From contig NZ_JACHLY010000001.1 in NCBI RefSeq assembly GCF_014204715.1, positions 992,001 through 1,056,000 of the forward strand: a stretch of DNA of 64,000 bases, written 5' to 3'. The notes beneath the pieces are model-generated. The model saw only the letters and a program-made list of their open reading frames with translations. It was not told where the DNA came from and made no database searches. A program made the translations under genes and the position numbers. The stretch comes from Streptomonospora salina (GTDB lineage Bacteria; Actinomycetota; Actinomycetes; Streptosporangiales; Streptosporangiaceae). Positions within the stretch are counted from its first letter, which is position 1. Every line of letters starts with the position of its first letter. This document shows, one piece after another, positions 1-10,875 of the stretch.

Positions 1-134
1 TAGCCGCAGCGGGTGGCGCAGAAGGGCACGTGGACGTAGACGCCGAAGGGGCGCGTGCCCGCTCCCGCGACGGCGCCGGTGGGCAGGGCGCCGTCGGCGG
101 GTACGGGATCGCCGTCGAGAGGCACGGAAGGCAT
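1..134 (-). CDS. hemW: HemW, radical-SAM heme chaperone (5' part only)
   Basis: Only the first 44 codons are present; the gene runs off the left edge of the window. Reading the minus strand from the ATG at 134 gives a start MPSVPLDGDPVPADGALP, then FGVYVHVPFCATRCGY. The second piece is the radical-SAM motif of HemW: two cysteines of the CxxxCxxC iron-sulfur site are visible and the third lies just outside the window. HemW (often misnamed oxygen-independent coproporphyrinogen III oxidase) binds heme and S-adenosylmethionine in the cytoplasm. In actinobacteria it usually follows lepA, and lepA is on the same strand 7.7 kb upstream here, with the maltose genes lying between them. The family call is firm; function beyond the N-terminus cannot be checked. 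Confidence 0.88.
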   Translation of the reverse strand, partial: MPSVPLDGDPVPADGALPTGAVAGAGTRPFGVYVHVPFCATRCG

Positions 135-186
135 GCCTCCAGTGTCGGCGATGGCGGCGACCGCACGATCCGCCGCCGGGGCCGGG

Positions 187-831
187 TCAGTCCCCGCCGA
201 CGTGCACACCGGCGTCGGCGGCCGCCTCCTCCCACACCGCCGAACGCCCCGGCAGGTCCAGGACGCGGCGCAGCAGCGCGCCGTCGCGCTCGTAGCGGGC
301 GCGGAAGGCGTCGGTGACGGCGATTCCGTGGTCGGGGCGGTGCTCCACCGCGATCTCGTCGCCGGCGCTGATGCTGCCCTCGGCCAGGACGCGCAGGTAG
401 ACGCCGGTGCGCCCTTCCTGCGTGAAGCGCTTGACCCAGCCGGTCTCCTCCATCCACGACCGGAACACCCCGCAGGGGGTGCGGGGAAGGGCGGCTTCCA
501 GCCGCACCGGACCCACGCGCCAGCGCTCGCCGATGAGGACGGCGGTGAGGTCGATCCCGCGTGTGGTGAGGTTCTCACCGAATACGCCGTCGGCCAGCGG
601 CCGGCCCAGCCGCTCCTGCCACAGGTCCAGGTCCTCGCGGGCGTAGGCGTAGACGGCCTTGTCGGCGCCGCCGTGGTTGGCGCGGTCGGCCTGTTCGTCG
701 CCGTCGAGGCCGAGCCGCCGCACGGTCACGGGTCCGGCGGCGGGGCGCTTGTCGATGGCGGTGCGCTTGAGGCGGCCGGCCCACGCGGCGGGCACGGCCG
801 GTCCGGTGCTGATCGAGGAGACGTGGGGCAT
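187..831 (-). CDS. MOSC domain-containing protein
   Basis: A 214-residue protein of the MOSC family (molybdenum cofactor sulfurase C-terminal domain; YiiM-like single-domain type). Residues VFGENLTTRGIDL and LPRTPCGVF match the MOSC core, and the cysteine in RTPCGVF is the conserved residue thought to act in sulfur or molybdenum-cofactor chemistry. It is cytoplasmic, with no signal peptide or membrane segment. I chose the ATG at 831, giving MPHVSSIST; an ATG at 876 would add 15 unrelated residues. The gene is codirectional with hemW, 52 bases upstream of the hemW start, so the two may be cotranscribed. Members of this type have been linked to detoxification of N-hydroxylated compounds, but nothing nearby indicates the substrate. 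Confidence 0.85.
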   Translation of the reverse strand: MPHVSSISTGPAVPAAWAGRLKRTAIDKRPAAGPVTVRRLGLDGDEQADRANHGGADKAVYAYAREDLDLWQERLGRPLADGVFGENLTTRGIDLTAVLIGERWRVGPVRLEAALPRTPCGVFRSWMEETGWVKRFTQEGRTGVYLRVLAEGSISAGDEIAVEHRPDHGIAVTDAFRARYERDGALLRRVLDLPGRSAVWEEAAADAGVHVGGD

Positions 832-925
832 GGCCGCAAGGATAGGCCGTGGGCCGCGCCGCACCGGCGGCGGCATGGCCTCCGATCCGCCCGGTACCTT
901 CCCGGTACCGCCTGCCCGCGCGGTT

Positions 926-1966
926 TCACAGCACCCGGACGGGCCGTCCCCGGGCGGCAGCGGACTCCGGAGCGGCGGCGGTCGAGCCGCGCACCACGAG
1001 CTCGGGATCGAAGAGGTACTCGGTGCGGGAGACGCTGTGGCCGGCGGCCTCGTCGCACAACGTGCGCACGGTGGCCATCGCCATGGCCTGTATCGGCTGG
1101 CGCACCGTGGTCAGAGGCGGGTCGGTGAAGGCGATGAGCTGGGAGTCGTCGTAGCCGACGACGGAGAAGTCGCCGGGAACCGAGAGTCCGTGCTGGCGGG
1201 CGGCGCGGATCGCGCCCAGCGCCATGAGGTCGGAACCGCAGACCATGGCGGTGACGCCGCGCTGCAGCAGCCGCGCGGCGGCCGCGTGGCCGCCTTCGAC
1301 CCCGAACAGCGACAGCTCGACCAGGCCTTCGGAGTCGAGGCCGTGGGCGGCCATGGCAGCGCGGTAGCCGAGGAGCTTGCGCCGCACCGGCATGTAGCGA
1401 TCGGGGCCGCTGGTGAAGCCGATTCGGGTGTGGCCGAGTTCGGCCAGGTGGTTGACCGCCAGTTGCCCGGCCTCGCGGTCGTCGCAGGAGACGAAGGCGG
1501 CGGGCACCTCGTCGGCGTAGCCGTTGACCAGCACGATCGGCAGGTTCTGGGCGATCAGGCGGTGGTAGCGGCCGTGGTCGGCGGTGGCGTCGGCGTGCAG
1601 GCCGGAGACGAAGATGATGCCGGAGACGTTGCGCTCCAGGAGCAGCTCGACGTACTCGTCCTCGACGATGCCGCCGGGCGGGCGGGTGCACAGCACCGGG
1701 GTGTAGCCCTGCCGGGCCAGGGCGCCCTCGGCCGCCTGGGCGAACATGGGGAAGACGGGGTTCTCCAGTTCGGGGACGACCATGCCGACGAGCCCGGCGG
1801 AGCGCCTCCGCAAGCGCTCGGGGCGTTCGTATCCCAGGACGTCCAGAGCGGTGAGGACCGCCGCTCTGGTGTCGGAGCCGACACCGGGCTTGTTGTTCAG
1901 TACTCGGGAGACCGTCGCCTCACTGACGTCGGCGTGGCGCGCTATGTCGGCCAAACGTGGACCCAT
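926..1966 (-). CDS. malR: LacI-family repressor, MalR-like
   Basis: A 346-residue LacI/GalR repressor. The N-terminus, MGPRLADIARHADVSEATVS, is the helix-turn-helix, followed by a hinge helix around RVLNNKPGVGSDT and a periplasmic-binding-protein-like effector domain to about residue 330. The gene is divergent from an alpha-glucosidase and just ahead of malEFG, and CTTGCAG-like operator elements lie in both promoter regions. That arrangement matches MalR of Streptomyces, which represses maltodextrin uptake. The expected role is release of repression by maltodextrins. The symbol is inferred from context; the effector is not shown by the sequence. Confidence 0.85.
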   Translation of the reverse strand: MGPRLADIARHADVSEATVSRVLNNKPGVGSDTRAAVLTALDVLGYERPERLRRRSAGLVGMVVPELENPVFPMFAQAAEGALARQGYTPVLCTRPPGGIVEDEYVELLLERNVSGIIFVSGLHADATADHGRYHRLIAQNLPIVLVNGYADEVPAAFVSCDDREAGQLAVNHLAELGHTRIGFTSGPDRYMPVRRKLLGYRAAMAAHGLDSEGLVELSLFGVEGGHAAAARLLQRGVTAMVCGSDLMALGAIRAARQHGLSVPGDFSVVGYDDSQLIAFTDPPLTTVRQPIQAMAMATVRTLCDEAAGHSVSRTEYLFDPELVVRGSTAAAPESAAARGRPVRVL

Positions 1967-1998
1967 GCCCGCACTCTAATGCAGTTTGGCCTCCGCCT

Positions 1999-2036
1999 CT
2001 TGCAGTCTACGGGTAATCTTGCGCAATATCTTGCAG
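1999..2036. promoter_or_regulatory. Putative MalR operator cluster (repressor / alpha-glucosidase)
   Basis: In the 112-base divergent gap, CTTGCAG occurs twice as a direct repeat (1999-2005 and 2030-2036). Between them is the palindrome TTGCGCAA (2019-2026). CTTGCAG-type repeats are, as I recall, the target described for Streptomyces MalR. The elements lie 43-80 bases before the alpha-glucosidase start and 33-70 bases before the repressor start, a position that could control both genes. Confidence 0.6.
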
Positions 2037-2078
2037 TGGAACCCCGCTCGCCCCAGCCGCACGGAGGGAACGACCCCA

Positions 2079-3731
<1,653 letters not shown>

Positions 3732-3740
3732 GCAGACCGC

Positions 3741-3780
3741 GCAGCGGGCGGCCGGGCCCGCGGGCCCGGCCGCCCGCTGC
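3741..3780 (+). terminator. Terminator hairpin after the alpha-glucosidase gene
   Basis: A perfect 40-base palindrome with 20-base arms and no unpaired loop base, starting 10 bases after the stop codon. No T-run follows, which is common for actinobacterial terminators. It should separate the alpha-glucosidase transcript from malE. Confidence 0.7.
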
Positions 3781-3879
3781 GTGTGACCGAACCGCCCGCG
3801 CGGCGCCCCGGACGCCGGGGCGCGTCCGAGGAGTGTTCCCGCGGTTTCCACGGTGTTTCCACATCGTGACCGGATTTGC

Positions 3880-3904
3880 CTGCAAGACCTTTCAGTTCTT
3901 GCAA
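3880..3904. promoter_or_regulatory. Putative MalR operator upstream of malE
   Basis: CTGCAAG (3880-3886) and CTTGCAA (3898-3904) form an inverted pair separated by 11 bases, about 93 bases before the malE start. They resemble the CTTGCAG elements at 1999-2036, suggesting the same repressor acts at both promoters. This is a motif match only. Confidence 0.55.
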
Positions 3905-3996
3905 TGAGTTGCTAACGTCACCTCACCCCTCATAACCGACGAGCCGGGACAGATCGGGGGACCGTCCGCGGCGACACGCCCTCATTAGGGAGTCAC

Positions 3997-5229
3997 ATGA
4001 GAATCCGCAGCGCCGGCCTCGCCGCCGGAACCGCCGCCCTCGCGCTCACGGCAGCGTGCGGAGGCGGCGGCGAAGGAGCCGAACAGCCTCAGGGCAGCAT
4101 GGTCATCTGGGCCGACCCCGAACGCACCGACGCCCTCCAGACCTTCGCCGACGAGTTCGGCGAAGCCAACGGACTCGACGTGGAGGTCCGCGAGGTCGCC
4201 ACCGACACCATCCAGTCCGACTTCGTCACCGCCCACGAGGGCGGCTCGGGCCCCGACGTCGTCGTCGGCGCCCACGACTGGATCGGCAACCTGGTGCAGA
4301 ACGGCGCCGTCGACCCCGTCCAGCTGCCTCAGGACAAGGTCGACGCCCTCAACGAGGTCGCCGTCGACGCCGTCACCTACGACGGCCAGCTCTACGGCGT
4401 CCCCTACGCCATGGAGAACCTGGCGCTGATCCGCAACACCGAGCTCGCCCCCGAGGCTCCCGAATCCGTGGAGGAGCTCGCCGAGACGGGGGCGCAGCTC
4501 AAGGAGGACGGCGAGGTCGAGGAGACCCTCGGCCTGCAGGTCAGCCAAACGGGCGACCCTTACCACATGCAGCCGTTCTACAGCTCGGCCGGCGGCTACC
4601 TCTTCGGCACCGACGACCAGGGCAACGCCGACCCCTCCGACCTGGGCGTGGGCACGCCCGAGTCCGTCGACGCCTTCGAGAAGATCGCCGAGTTCGGCGA
4701 GGAGGGCGAGAACGCGTTCAAGCGCTCCATCGACGGCGACAACGTCGGCAACCTGTTCACCCAGGGCAAGACCCCCTACTTCGTCACCGGCCCCTGGTCG
4801 CTGGCCTCGGTGCAGGAAGCCGGCGTCGACTACGACATCTCCCCCGTCCCCGGCTTCGAGGACGGCGGGGACGCGGTGCCCTTCGTCGGCGTGCAGGCGT
4901 TCTTCGTCGCCTCCGGGAGCGAGAACAAGGTGCTGGCCGAAGAGTTCGTCACCAACTACGTCGCCGACCCCGAACTGTCCACCGCGCTCTACGAAGCCGA
5001 CCCGCGCCCGCCCGCGCTGACGGCGGTCTCCGACGAACTCAGCCAGGACGACCCCGACATCGGCACGTTCATCGACGCCGGCTCCGGCGGCCGCCCCATG
5101 CCGGCCATCCCCGAGATGGACGCCATCTGGGACCCCTTCGGCAAGGCCCAGGCCGCGGTGATCGGCGGCGCCGATCCCCAGCAGGCCGTGGACTCGGCCG
5201 CCGAGACGATCAGCGAAGAGATCGGCTGA
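3997..5229 (+). CDS. malE: MalE-like maltodextrin-binding lipoprotein
   Basis: A 410-residue extracellular solute-binding protein of ABC sugar importers. A lipoprotein signal ends in LALTAAC with the modified cysteine at residue 21, followed by a Gly-rich linker, so the mature protein is tethered to the outer face of the membrane. MVIWADPERTDALQ opens the type 1 binding fold, and YGVPYAMENLALIRN lies in the hinge region, as in MalE. The start is ATG at 3997, preceded by TTAGGGAG. The stop is followed after 2 bases by malF. With a GH13 enzyme and MalR-like repressor adjacent, maltose or maltodextrin is the likely ligand; cyclodextrin or trehalose cannot be excluded. Confidence 0.9.
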   Translation: MRIRSAGLAAGTAALALTAACGGGGEGAEQPQGSMVIWADPERTDALQTFADEFGEANGLDVEVREVATDTIQSDFVTAHEGGSGPDVVVGAHDWIGNLVQNGAVDPVQLPQDKVDALNEVAVDAVTYDGQLYGVPYAMENLALIRNTELAPEAPESVEELAETGAQLKEDGEVEETLGLQVSQTGDPYHMQPFYSSAGGYLFGTDDQGNADPSDLGVGTPESVDAFEKIAEFGEEGENAFKRSIDGDNVGNLFTQGKTPYFVTGPWSLASVQEAGVDYDISPVPGFEDGGDAVPFVGVQAFFVASGSENKVLAEEFVTNYVADPELSTALYEADPRPPALTAVSDELSQDDPDIGTFIDAGSGGRPMPAIPEMDAIWDPFGKAQAAVIGGADPQQAVDSAAETISEEIG

Positions 5230-5231
5230 CC

Positions 5232-6848
5232 GTGGCATCCGACCGTCCCGACACTGCGGGCGCCCCCGGAGGGGCGCCCGCACGCCCGCGCCTCCCCGGC
5301 GGCTCACTGGCCCCGCGCGGATCCGCGACCGGGCAACTCGCCAAAATCGCCGTACTCGGACTGACCGCGGCCATCGCCCTGTGGGCGGTGTTCCCCCTCT
5401 ACGCCGCACGGCAGTGGACCGGCGTCGCGGCCGTCGCGGCCGTCACGGCGCTGATCTTCTACGTGTACCTGTCCAAGCGCGCCGTACCGGCCAAGTACCT
5501 GGTCCCGGGAACGCTGTTCCTGATCGCCTTCCAGATCATCCCGGTGCTCTACACGATCAGCACCTCGATGACCAACTACAGCGACGGCCACCGGGGAACC
5601 AAGGAACAGGCGATCGACCAGATCGAGGCCTCCTCGGTCGAGCGGACCCCCGACTCCACCCCCTACACCCTGACGGTGGCCGCGCGCGGCTCCTCGTCCG
5701 AGGGCGAGCTCGTGTTCCTGCTCACCGACCCCGGCGGCGACGCCTACGCCGGCGACGCCGACGGGCTGCAGCCGCTTTCCGGCGCCACCGCGGACCCCTC
5801 CGGCAAGATCACCGACGCCCCCGGCTACACCGTCCTGCCACCAGGCGAAGCCAACGCCCGCAGCGCGGAGATCACCGGCTTCGCCGTACCCACCGGGTCG
5901 GGGACCGGAATCCGCTCCAGCGGACTGTCCAGCGCCTTCGAAGGCCGCTCCCGGCTCGCCTACGACGCCGACTGCGACTGCATCACCGATACCGGCGACG
6001 GGCGCGTCTACACCGCCGACGACGACCGCGGAGCGTTCGTCACCGACGGAGGCGAGCGGCTCCCGCAGGGCTGGCAGGTCAACGTGGGCCTGGCCAACTT
6101 CGCGCGCTTCGTGTCCGACTCCGACACCCGCTCGTCCTTCCTGAGCATCCTCACCTGGAACGTCGCCTTCGCCGCCGGAACGACGGCGATGGTGTTCGTG
6201 CTCGGACTGGGCGTGGCGCTGACGCTGCACACCCGCGAGCCGCTCGCCGGGCGCACCGCCTACCGGTTGCTGGTGGTGCTGCCCTACGCCATGCCCTCCT
6301 TCGCGATGTTCCTGCTGTGGAAGTCGATGTTCAACGCCGACTTCGGCCTGGTGAACCGGCTCTTGGGACTGGACGTGGACTGGTTCGGCCACCCCTGGTC
6401 CGCCCGCGCCGCGGTGCTGATCGTCAACATCTGGCTGGGTTTCCCCTACATGTTCCTGGTCGCCACCGGCGCCCTGCAGTCGATCCCGCGCGAACTGGTG
6501 CAGGCGGCCCGCATCGACGGCGCCGGCGCCTGGCAGGCGCTGCGCCGGGTCACCCTCCCCCTGCTGATGGTGTCCATGGCGCCGATCCTCGTAGCCACGT
6601 TCGCGTTCAACTTCAACAACTTCAACGCGGTGTGGCTGACCACCGAGGGCGGGCCGTTCCCGACCGACAGCCCACTGGCGGGCGCGACCGACCTGCTGAT
6701 CACCTACACCTACCGGCTGGCGTTCGGCGTCAGCGGCGCACAGTACGGCTACGCGGCCGCGCTGTCGGTGTTCATCTTCCTGATCGTCACCGTGATGTCG
6801 GTGGTCAGCCTACGCAGAAGCGCGTCCCTGGAGGAGGTTCACCGGTGA
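5232..6848 (+). CDS. malF: MalF-like ABC permease
   Basis: A 538-residue inner-membrane permease. Three N-terminal transmembrane segments (about residues 35-125) are followed by a long extracytoplasmic region of about 150 residues, then the permease domain from about residue 295. A large loop between early helices is the hallmark of MalF. The coupling helix that docks on the ATPase is seen in RELVQAARIDGAGAWQALRR. The start is a GTG 2 bases after the malE stop; the N-terminus is Ala/Gly/Pro-rich and its codons contain a strong hairpin (5256-5281). It overlaps malG by 1 base (TGATG). No ATPase gene follows, so the importer must use one encoded elsewhere. Confidence 0.93.
   Translation: MASDRPDTAGAPGGAPARPRLPGGSLAPRGSATGQLAKIAVLGLTAAIALWAVFPLYAARQWTGVAAVAAVTALIFYVYLSKRAVPAKYLVPGTLFLIAFQIIPVLYTISTSMTNYSDGHRGTKEQAIDQIEASSVERTPDSTPYTLTVAARGSSSEGELVFLLTDPGGDAYAGDADGLQPLSGATADPSGKITDAPGYTVLPPGEANARSAEITGFAVPTGSGTGIRSSGLSSAFEGRSRLAYDADCDCITDTGDGRVYTADDDRGAFVTDGGERLPQGWQVNVGLANFARFVSDSDTRSSFLSILTWNVAFAAGTTAMVFVLGLGVALTLHTREPLAGRTAYRLLVVLPYAMPSFAMFLLWKSMFNADFGLVNRLLGLDVDWFGHPWSARAAVLIVNIWLGFPYMFLVATGALQSIPRELVQAARIDGAGAWQALRRVTLPLLMVSMAPILVATFAFNFNNFNAVWLTTEGGPFPTDSPLAGATDLLITYTYRLAFGVSGAQYGYAAALSVFIFLIVTVMSVVSLRRSASLEEVHR
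5256..5281 (+). other. Hairpin in the first codons of malF
   Basis: GCGGGCGCCCC pairs with GGGGCGCCCGC around a CGGA loop: an 11-base perfect stem beginning 24 bases into malF. It could slow translation of malF or protect the 3' end of a malE-only message, which would give excess binding protein over permease. A comparable hairpin lies between the binding-protein and permease genes at 56032-56068. The structure is seen; the role is inferred. Confidence 0.5.
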
Positions 6849-7753
6849 TGACCGCAACCGCCGCGCCCGAGCGGGCGCCGACGCGACGGCGCACACCGTC
6901 GCGCCGCGCCGTGCTGTGGCTGCAGCGCACCGGGTGGCGCCACCTGGTGATGCTCGCTTTCCTGGTCTTCGCGCTGTTCCCGATCCTGTTCGTCGTCTCG
7001 GCGGCGCTGAACCCCCTGGGCACGCTCAGCAGCTCCACACTCGTCCCGCGGGCGGCCGGGCTGCAGAACTTCACCGAACTGCTCGGCGAGACCCGCTTCG
7101 GGCGCTGGTACGGCAACTCGCTGCTACTGGCGCTGACCAACGCCGCGGCCACGGTGCTGCTGTCGGCGATGGCGGCCTACGTCTTCAGCCGGTTCCGCTT
7201 CCGCGGGCGCCGGCTGGGGCTCTACGGGCTGCTGGTGATCCAGATGTTCCCGCAGTTCCTCGCCATCGTCGCGATCTACCTGATGTTCAGCACGGTCAGC
7301 GACTACTGGCCCACCTTCGGGTTCAACACCCCGTGGGGGCTGATGCTGGTCTATCTGGGCGGAGCGCTGAGCATCAACACGTGGCTGATGAAGGGATTCT
7401 TCGACACCATCCCGCCGGCGCTGGACGAATCGGCCAAGGTCGACGGCGCCACCCACGCCCAGGCGTTCTTCCGGATCATGCTGCCGCTGGTGACACCGGT
7501 CCTCGCGGTGGTGGGGCTGCTGGTGTTCATCGCCACCGTCAACGAGTTCCTGCTTGCGAGCGTGTTCCTGCGCGACCCCGAGGTCAAGACCGTCGCGGTG
7601 GGGTTGTACGGCATGGTCGCCGACCAGCGCGACGCCAACTTCGGCCTGTTCTCCGCGGGCACGCTGCTGCTGGCGGTACCGGTGCTGGCGGTGTTCTGGT
7701 TCCTGCAGCGCTACATCGCCGAGGGCCTGACCAGCGGGGCGGTCAAGGGCTGA
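6848..7753 (+). CDS. malG: MalG-like ABC permease
   Basis: A 301-residue permease with six predicted transmembrane segments, partner of MalF in the maltodextrin importer. The coupling-helix (EAA) motif is PPALDESAKVDGATHAQAFF, and the C-terminus ends in YIAEGLTSGAVKG, the usual MalG ending. The ATG at 6848 overlaps the malF stop by one base, indicating translational coupling; a GTG at 6845 is also in frame. It is the last gene of the malEFG unit and faces lepA, which is convergent. Confidence 0.93.
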   Translation: MTATAAPERAPTRRRTPSRRAVLWLQRTGWRHLVMLAFLVFALFPILFVVSAALNPLGTLSSSTLVPRAAGLQNFTELLGETRFGRWYGNSLLLALTNAAATVLLSAMAAYVFSRFRFRGRRLGLYGLLVIQMFPQFLAIVAIYLMFSTVSDYWPTFGFNTPWGLMLVYLGGALSINTWLMKGFFDTIPPALDESAKVDGATHAQAFFRIMLPLVTPVLAVVGLLVFIATVNEFLLASVFLRDPEVKTVAVGLYGMVADQRDANFGLFSAGTLLLAVPVLAVFWFLQRYIAEGLTSGAVKG

Positions 7754-7767
7754 ACCGCCGCGCGGTG

Positions 7768-7823
7768 CGGGAGCGCCGGTGGGGGCGGTGGTCGCAACGG
7801 CCGCCGCGGCCCCGGCGCTCCCG
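7768..7823. terminator. Bidirectional terminator between malG and lepA
   Basis: CGGGAGCGCCGG (7768-7779) pairs perfectly with CCGGCGCTCCCG (7812-7823) across a GC-rich internal region that can fold further. It fills the 74-base gap between the two convergent stops and could end both transcripts. Confidence 0.55.
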
Positions 7824-7827
7824 GGCC

Positions 7828-9675
7828 TCAGCGCTTTTTGGCGTCCTTCTCCGTAGCGGCGGCGTCGTCGGTGGACAGCGCGGAGATGAACGCCTCCTGG
7901 GGAACCTCCACCCGGCCGACCGTCTTCATCTTGCGTTTGCCCTCCTTCTGCTTCTCCAGCAGCTTGCGCTTGCGGCTGATGTCGCCGCCGTAGCACTTGG
8001 AGAGCACGTCCTTGCGGATCGCGCGGATGTTCTCGCGCGCGATCACCCGCGAACCGATCGCGGCCTGCACCGGAACCTCGAACTGCTGGCGCGGGATGAG
8101 CTCGCGCAGCTTCTTGGTCATCTCCACGCCGTACGCGTAGGCCTTTTCGCGGTGCACGATCGCCGAGAAGGCGTCGACCATCTCACCCTGCAGCAGGATG
8201 TCGACCTTGACGAGGTCGGCGGCCTGCTCGCCGGAGGGCTCGTAATCCAGCGACGCGAAGCCCTTCGTACGCGACTTGAGCTGGTCGAAGAAGTCGAAAA
8301 CGATCTCGGCCAGCGGCAGGACGTAGCGCATCTCCACGCGGTCCTCGGACAGGTAGTCCATCCCCTGCAGGGCGCCCCGGCGGGCCTGGCACAGCTCCAT
8401 GATCGGGCCCACGAACTCCGCCGGGGCCAGCAGCGTGCCCTTGACGATGGGCTCGTGCACCTCGGCGACCTTGCCTTCGGGGAATTCGCTGGGGTTGGTC
8501 ACCTCGTACTCGGTGGCGTCCTCCAGGAACACCCGGTAGATCACGTTGGGCGCGGTGGAGATCAGGTCCAGGCCGTACTCGCGCTCCAGGCGGGCGCGGG
8601 TGATCTCCAGGTGCAGCAGCCCCAGGAACCCGCAGCGGAACCCGAAGCCCAGCGCACCGGAGTTCTCGGGTTCGAAGGCCAGTGCGGCGTCGTTGAGCTG
8701 AAGCTTCTCCAGCGCGTCACGCAGCACCGGGTAGTCGCTGCCGTCGATGGGGAACAGCCCCGAGAACACCATGGGCTTGGGGTCCTGATACCCCGGAAGC
8801 ATCTGTGAGGCGCCGGTGTGCGCCGACGTCACGGTGTCGCCGACGCGCGACTGGCGCACGTCCTTCACACCGGTGATCAGGTAGCCGACCTCGCCCACAC
8901 TCAGGCCGTCGACCTTGGTGGGCTCGGGGGAGATGACGCCCACCTCCAGCATCTCGTGGTTGGCGCCGGAGGACATCATCTGGATGCGCTGGCGCGTGCC
9001 CAGGTGGCCGTCGACCACGCGGACGTAGGTGATCACCCCGCGGTAGGTGTCGTAGACCGAATCGAAGATCATCGCGCGGGCCGGAGCGTCGGCGTCGCCG
9101 ACCGGCGGCGGGACCTGCGTCACGATCTCGTTGAGCAGATCCTCCACCCCCATGCCCGACTTGGCGCTGACCCGCAGCACCTCGGACGGGTCGCAGCCGA
9201 TGATCCCGGCCAGCTCGGCGGCGTACTTGTCGGGCATCGCCGCCGGCAGGTCGATCTTGTTCAGCACCGGGATGATCGTCAGGTCGTGTTCGAGCGCCAG
9301 GTAGAGGTTGGCCAGCGTCTGCGCCTCGATGCCCTGAGCGGCGTCGACCAGCAGAATCGCGCCTTCGCAGGCGGCCAGGGAACGCGACACCTCGTAGGTG
9401 AAGTCGACGTGGCCGGGGGTGTCGATGAGGTTGAGGACGTAGGTGGTGTCGTCCAGCGCGGCGAACGGCAGCCGCACCGCCTGGGATTTGATGGTGATAC
9501 CGCGTTCGCGCTCGAGGTCCATGCGGTCGAGGTACTGCGCGCGCATCTGGCGGTTCTCGACGATGCCGGTCAGCTGAAGCATGCGGTCGGCCAGCGTCGA
9601 CTTGCCATGGTCGATGTGCGCGATGATGCAGAAATTGCGGATCAGCGCGGGATCGGTCCGGTTCGGCTGAGGCAC
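7828..9675 (-). CDS. lepA: Elongation factor 4 (LepA), ribosome-associated GTPase
   Basis: A 615-residue translational GTPase (EF4) that acts on stalled or mis-translocated ribosomes. The P-loop is in [10 protein letters not shown], switch II is [12 protein letters not shown], and the guanine-recognition motif is NKIDLP. The C-terminal LepA-specific domain ends with a Lys-rich stretch near [19 protein letters not shown] chose the GTG at 9675, giving [15 protein letters not shown], the usual actinobacterial start; reading further upstream enters arginine-rich sequence with no family similarity. The length is as expected. Confidence 0.96.
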   Translation of the reverse strand: MPQPNRTDPALIRNFCIIAHIDHGKSTLADRMLQLTGIVENRQMRAQYLDRMDLERERGITIKSQAVRLPFAALDDTTYVLNLIDTPGHVDFTYEVSRSLAACEGAILLVDAAQGIEAQTLANLYLALEHDLTIIPVLNKIDLPAAMPDKYAAELAGIIGCDPSEVLRVSAKSGMGVEDLLNEIVTQVPPPVGDADAPARAMIFDSVYDTYRGVITYVRVVDGHLGTRQRIQMMSSGANHEMLEVGVISPEPTKVDGLSVGEVGYLITGVKDVRQSRVGDTVTSAHTGASQMLPGYQDPKPMVFSGLFPIDGSDYPVLRDALEKLQLNDAALAFEPENSGALGFGFRCGFLGLLHLEITRARLEREYGLDLISTAPNVIYRVFLEDATEYEVTNPSEFPEGKVAEVHEPIVKGTLLAPAEFVGPIMELCQARRGALQGMDYLSEDRVEMRYVLPLAEIVFDFFDQLKSRTKGFASLDYEPSGEQAADLVKVDILLQGEMVDAFSAIVHREKAYAYGVEMTKKLRELIPRQQFEVPVQAAIGSRVIARENIRAIRKDVLSKCYGGDISRKRKLLEKQKEGKRKMKTVGRVEVPQEAFISALSTDDAAATEKDAKKR

Positions 9676-9861
9676 CGTGCTCCGTTCGGATAGCTCGCAG
9701 GTCGGCCAGTATGGCGGGGGCGCGACGCCGCGGCGTGGCGGCGATGCTGCGCGGTCGTGTGCGCCCATGGTCCCACCCGCCCGCTGCGGCGCCTGCCGCG
9801 CGCGTGGGGCGAGAATGGACCACGCGGCACACATCAGGTTATGCGAGAACGGAGGACGCAC

Positions 9862-10875
9862 GTGAAGTGGTTCCTGCAGCGCGTGCTCGCGGCGCTGGCC
9901 GCGGTCGTCGTCGTGGCGCTGGGAGCGGCGGTGCTGGTGCGGGTCCAGTTCACCGGCGACCCCGCCTCCTGGGCGGTATCGGACGGATCGAACGCGCTGT
10001 GGATGGGGCACGCGTGGGTGGACGGACGCAGCGGCGAAGCGGAGCTGGAGCAGCTGAAGCCGCGCATCGAGCAGGGCGGCATCAGCGACGTATACGTGCA
10101 TGTGGGGCCGCTGGGTTTCGACGGGCGGCTCGACCCGGCCAAGCACCCCGAGCTGGAGGGGTTCCTGCGCATGTTCCGCAGCGAGCTGCCCGACGTACGG
10201 GTGTCGGCGTGGGTGGGCCAGCGCGTGGAGAAGGGGGAGCTGGACCTCGGCGAGGAGGCGGTCCGCGAACGCGTCGTCGAGGCGAGCGAACGGCTGGTCG
10301 AGTCCGGTGTCGACGGTGTCCACTACAACTTCGAGCCCGTGCCCAACAACGACCCGGGCCTGATCGCCCTGCTGGAGTCGGCGCGCGACCGGCTGCCCGG
10401 GGAAACGCTGCTGTCCAGCTCGGTGCCCACCGTGGAACCGCTGGCCGGAGTCGCGTTCACGCTCGGGCTGGCGCTGTCCAAGGACCCCTTCTGGTCCGCA
10501 GGGTACCTGGGCCGTGTGGCCGAGCACCTGGACCAGGTCGCAGTGATGTCCTACGACACCGGGATGCCCACCGAAGGCCTCTACGGCGGGTTCGTGGTGC
10601 GCCAGACGCAGGTGGCGATGGACGCGGTACCCGAAGACGTGCACCTGCTGATGGGCGTGCCCGCCTATGCCGACGACCACGCCGTGCGCAACCCGGAGGC
10701 CGAGACCACGGCGGCCGCGCTGCGCGGCGTCCGGCTCGGGCTGTCCGAGGGCGGGCAGCGGCGCGAGGGGTTCGGCACCGCTCTGTACGCCGATTTCTCG
10801 GCGACCGGCGGGCAGTGGGAGTCCTACATGGACGGTTGGGCGCGGCCGGACGGATCGCAGGGACAGGACGGCTGA
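9862..10875 (+). CDS. Putative secreted or anchored TIM-barrel glycosidase (GH18-like)
   Basis: A 337-residue protein with one N-terminal hydrophobic segment (about residues 5-27, signal anchor or signal peptide) and an extracytoplasmic domain. [10 protein letters not shown] (around residues 150-159) sits where chitinase-type GH18 proteins carry the DGxDxDxE active-site strand: the final Glu is kept, but the preceding acidic residues are replaced by His, Tyr and Asn. Later VAVMSYDTG resembles the GH18 strand with Tyr and Asp. It may therefore be a diverged hydrolase or a carbohydrate-binding protein. The start is a GTG at 9862 with GGAGGA at 9851-9856; an ATG at 9841 is in frame but has no such site. 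It is divergent from lepA and upstream of rpsT. Exact family and substrate are unknown. Confidence 0.7.
   Translation: MKWFLQRVLAALAAVVVVALGAAVLVRVQFTGDPASWAVSDGSNALWMGHAWVDGRSGEAELEQLKPRIEQGGISDVYVHVGPLGFDGRLDPAKHPELEGFLRMFRSELPDVRVSAWVGQRVEKGELDLGEEAVRERVVEASERLVESGVDGVHYNFEPVPNNDPGLIALLESARDRLPGETLLSSSVPTVEPLAGVAFTLGLALSKDPFWSAGYLGRVAEHLDQVAVMSYDTGMPTEGLYGGFVVRQTQVAMDAVPEDVHLLMGVPAYADDHAVRNPEAETTAAALRGVRLGLSEGGQRREGFGTALYADFSATGGQWESYMDGWARPDGSQGQDG

Noticed and set aside
3868-3880. GTGACCGGATTT shared between the malE leader and the TetR palindrome
   Set aside because: One half-site only, with no mirror copy at malE; probably chance.
4056-5231. Upstream extension of the malF frame through malE
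   Set aside because: Arg-rich product in another frame of a clear MalE lipoprotein; malF starts at the GTG after the malE stop.
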